A DNA stretch of 64,000 bases from Clostridia bacterium. GTDB taxonomy: Bacteria; Bacillota; Clostridia; TANB77; CAG-508. The position numbers and the translations under genes are program-made. The notes beneath the pieces were generated by a model that did no database searches, was not told the origin of the DNA, and saw nothing but the letters and a program-made list of their open reading frames with translations. Of this stretch, positions 61,646 to 64,000 are shown one piece after another. The stretch lies in assembly GCA_022797145.1 (NCBI GenBank), contig JAAWKA010000008.1, positions 1-64,000 of the forward strand, given 5' to 3'. Every line of letters starts with the position of its first letter. Position 1 is the stretch's first letter.

Positions 61646-62527
61646 ATGGAAGATGAAACAATTAATATTACACAAATTATTATTCATACAATTAATAATA
61701 TTTTTTCTAATATTTTTTCTTCAGTAGATAATAATTTATATTCAATTTTAGATAATGTTACTTTTATAGATACAAATATTTTAAACTCTTCATATTTTAA
61801 AAATATTTTTGGTACCTCTTCTACAAATGGAATTTTATTAATTGCTAATTCTTTAATCATTGGTTTTATTTTATATTATTGTATAAAATTATTACTTGCT
61901 AATTTTACTCTTACTAATTTTAATACTCCATATAATTTTATTTTTAAATTAATATTTTTAACTATTTGTATGAATTCTTCACTTTTTATTTGTGAAAAAA
62001 TTTTATTTTTTAATTTTTCAATTTCATCTGCTATAACAACTTTAGGAGAAGATTTATTTAATACTTCTATTACTTTTTCAAATTTAATTTCTAAATTAAA
62101 TTCTATAATTTATATAGAAGAAAATAATTTAAATATATTTACTATTGATGGTTTATTAAAAAGTATTATTAGTATTAGTTTTATTAATCTAACTTTCTCT
62201 TACTCTATTCGTTTTATTATGGTAAAAGTTTTTATACTAATTTCTCCTTTTGCAATTTTATCTCTATCATTACCTTCTAGTTCTAGTTTTTTTAAATCTT
62301 GGATTCAATGTTTTTTATCTTTGCTTTTTATTCAAATTTTAGTCTCTATTATTTTATTAATTATTTTTTCTTTTAATTTTGACACCAATAATATTTTTAC
62401 AAAATTTTTAATGTGCGGAGCTATTTTTACTTTAATTCGAGCTAATTCTTATATTAAAGAATTTATGGGAGGAGTCTCTATTGATTTTTCTTCTAATATA
62501 ACTTCTATTAGAAATTTTTTCAAATAG
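61646..62527 (+). CDS. VirB6/TrbL-like polytopic membrane protein
   Basis: 293 residues with about six transmembrane segments after an N-terminal polar region (residues 1-55). IRFIMVKVFILISPFAILSLSLPSSSSFFKSWIQCFLSLLFIQIL is the characteristic VirB6/TrbL middle region with the conserved Trp in KSW. It would form the inner-membrane channel. ATGGAGG lies ahead of ATG 61646, 22 nt after the pilin gene. Confidence 0.75.
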   Translation: MEDETINITQIIIHTINNIFSNIFSSVDNNLYSILDNVTFIDTNILNSSYFKNIFGTSSTNGILLIANSLIIGFILYYCIKLLLANFTLTNFNTPYNFIFKLIFLTICMNSSLFICEKILFFNFSISSAITTLGEDLFNTSITFSNLISKLNSIIYIEENNLNIFTIDGLLKSIISISFINLTFSYSIRFIMVKVFILISPFAILSLSLPSSSSFFKSWIQCFLSLLFIQILVSIILLIIFSFNFDTNNIFTKFLMCGAIFTLIRANSYIKEFMGGVSIDFSSNITSIRNFFK

Positions 62528-62579
62528 GAGTATATACTAATTTTTATATATTATAACAAATATTCAAAGAGAGGTTTTT

Positions 62580-62867
62580 ATGAAATTTATTTTTCCACAA
62601 AATTATAATTTTCGTTCTAAATTTTTGGGTTTTATTGATTATTACACAGCTATATTAAATATTATTTGGGACTTATTTATTTTTTGTTTTTGTAATTTAT
62701 TTTTTAATAATTTAAATATAAAAATATTTTTATTTATTATTTTTTGCTTTCCTTTATTGCTTTTTAGTATTATAGGTTTTAATAATGAAAATATTTGTTA
62801 TGTAATTTTTTATATTTTTAAATTTATTCAAAGTAATAAATTATATTTATATAAAAAATATGATTAA
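62580..62867 (+). CDS. PrgI/VirB3-like membrane protein
   Basis: 95 residues: short N-terminus FPQNYNFRSKFLG, two hydrophobic helices, and KFIQSNKLYLYKKYD. Length, double helix and basic-aromatic end match PrgI-type VirB3 analogues, as does its place after VirB6. Normally VirB4 ATPase follows; here there is a 190-nt spacer and a dnaD-like gene. Confidence 0.6.
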   Translation: MKFIFPQNYNFRSKFLGFIDYYTAILNIIWDLFIFCFCNLFFNNLNIKIFLFIIFCFPLLLFSIIGFNNENICYVIFYIFKFIQSNKLYLYKKYD

Positions 62868-63057
62868 AATTTTTTATATTTCGAATAATTAAAATTTATA
62901 TATATTATTTATAATAATTATTTTATATTTTTATTTTAGAAGAAAAATAATAAATTGTTTTACAAAGTTATTTTTTTATATTGTAATAAGCTCCAAAAAA
63001 TGTTATAATTTTATAAAATCATTCAAAAAGATTTAATTTTTTTAAGGGGACTTTATT

Positions 63058-64000
63058 ATGAAATTAGAACAAAATGATCTTTCTATGTTATTTTCGACAA
63101 CAGAATTATCTGATGTCTTTTTTACTGAATATTTATCTCAAGCTAGTGGAGATTTTATAAAAGTTTATTTATATATTTTATTTTTATCTAAATATAATAA
63201 AGATATTAAATTAAATGATTTATCTAAAAAACTTTCTTTACCTTTTAAAACTATTCAAGATGCTATAAAGTATTGGGAAGATAATGAAGTTATTGTTAAG
63301 AAAACCACAGGATATATTATAAATAACTTACAAGAAATAGAACTTCATAAATTATATAAGCCAAAACTTACTTCCTCTGTTGAAGATGCTGCTAAGAACT
63401 CTCAAAATCAATATAGATCAAAAGCAATTGATACTATTAATACTTCATTTTTTCAAGGAGTTATGTCTCCTACTTGGTATAACGACATTGATTTTTGGTT
63501 TAAAAAATACAATTTTGATGAACAAGTTATGATTGCACTATTTCGTTATTGTTTTGAGCGTTCAGCTCTTCATAGAAATTATATTCAAACTGTAGCAGAA
63601 GCTTGGTATAATAATGATATAAAAACTTTTTCTGATTTAGATTTATATTATCAAAAACAAGAAAAAATGAATAAAACTAGAAAATTTATTTCCAAAAAAC
63701 TTGGTATTAATAGAGCTCTTACTCAATATGAAGAAGCTTATATTGATAAATGGAGTATAGATTTTGGTTATTCTTTAGATATTATTGAAATTGCTTTAAA
63801 AAAGACTACTTCCAAAACAAATCCAAATTTTGACTATATTGACAAAATAATTTCTGATTGGCATGATAGAAATTTAAAAACAACTAAAAGTATTGAAGAA
63901 CATTTATTGTCTTTAAAATCTAAGTCTAAAGAATTAAAACATTTAGAAAAGAAAAGTTTTCAAAATTATGAACAAAGAAATTATAATGATTTTGATTCAC
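63058..64000 (+). CDS. dnaD: DnaD-domain replication protein (3' end outside window)
   Basis: 314 codons are visible from ATG 63058 (AAGGGGAC upstream). An N-terminal winged helix (FIKVYLYILFLSKYNKDIKLNDLSKKLSLPFKTIQDAIKYWED) is followed by the DnaD/DnaB_2 helical domain with the YxxxIxxxW pattern: YIQTVAEAWYNNDIKT and a second FDYIDKIISDWHDRNLKT. The end reads KSFQNYEQRNYNDFD. DnaD helps load the replicative helicase at origins; phage and element versions exist too. Confidence 0.88.
   Translation, partial: MKLEQNDLSMLFSTTELSDVFFTEYLSQASGDFIKVYLYILFLSKYNKDIKLNDLSKKLSLPFKTIQDAIKYWEDNEVIVKKTTGYIINNLQEIELHKLYKPKLTSSVEDAAKNSQNQYRSKAIDTINTSFFQGVMSPTWYNDIDFWFKKYNFDEQVMIALFRYCFERSALHRNYIQTVAEAWYNNDIKTFSDLDLYYQKQEKMNKTRKFISKKLGINRALTQYEEAYIDKWSIDFGYSLDIIEIALKKTTSKTNPNFDYIDKIISDWHDRNLKTTKSIEEHLLSLKSKSKELKHLEKKSFQNYEQRNYNDFDS

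Noticed and set aside
1..64000. CRISPR array or cas genes
   Set aside because: No regularly spaced repeats of 23-40 bp with unique spacers were seen, and no Cas protein motifs appear in any frame.

Overview
The window is very AT-rich bacterial chromosome (about a quarter G+C by eye) with Gram-positive style ribosome binding sites (AGGAGG variants). Gene content is that of a low-GC anaerobic Bacillota/Clostridia genome: PyrK-type dihydroorotate dehydrogenase, BlaI and Fur regulators, VanW, EFR1-type flavodoxin/ferredoxin, DUF1858, DnaD and Tn1549-like conjugation genes. A gut commensal of uncharacterised lineage is likely, but the species cannot be fixed from sequence alone. All genes read with the standard code.

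Layout. 1-4.9 kb: an exported protein (partial), RdgB, and an IbrA/IbrB-like pair (PAPS-reductase-like plus ParB-like) enclosing a small unknown gene; ibrA carries a one-base insertion in its P-loop. 5.3-15.5 kb: an island accreted at tRNA-Pro(UGG). The 11-bp 3' end of the tRNA recurs at 5504, 6374 and 12439, cutting the island into three modules: (A) a GNAT gene; (B) a decaying mobilizable element (frameshifted integrase, excisionase, Cys-rich DUF6076-like protein, relaxase tail, broken TnpV and RepA); (C) a DUF3800 protein, a divergent XRE-type regulator and a convergent, promoter-driven, highly structured small RNA. 15.9-16.2 kb: a tRNA-Arg and a truncated copy of it.

16.3-35.2 kb is mostly core: thioesterase, a BlaI-type repressor with matching 16-bp operators in front of itself and of asnB, a Zur-like regulator with a zinc-uptake operon, the pyrC-F-K-D operon, DacF, an orotate phosphoribosyltransferase-like protein, HtrA, an orphan small-peptide transcript and an acyl-CoA ligase. 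35.5-43.0 kb holds a single-module NRPS (C-A-T-reductase) whose adenylation-domain code reads as threonine, translationally coupled to a sensor histidine kinase and followed by an HD-GYP response regulator. This may be an N-acyl-threoninal biosynthesis and sensing locus.

43.2-59.1 kb: Tex, ABC-F, CorA, EFR1 protein, an AbiE toxin-antitoxin pair with a promoter inside a 17-bp-arm inverted repeat, a C1B peptidase with an altered Asn motif, VanW (frameshifted), two regulators, a CBM-like protein, an SDR, and tRNAs for Lys(CUU), Thr, Glu and Lys(UUU). 59.4-64.0 kb: a compact type IV secretion-like set (coupling protein, pilin-like, VirB6-like, VirB3/PrgI-like) without a VirB4 ATPase, directly upstream of a DnaD-domain gene that runs off the end. 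Several chromosomal genes carry single-base indels, so real decay and consensus errors both need to be considered.
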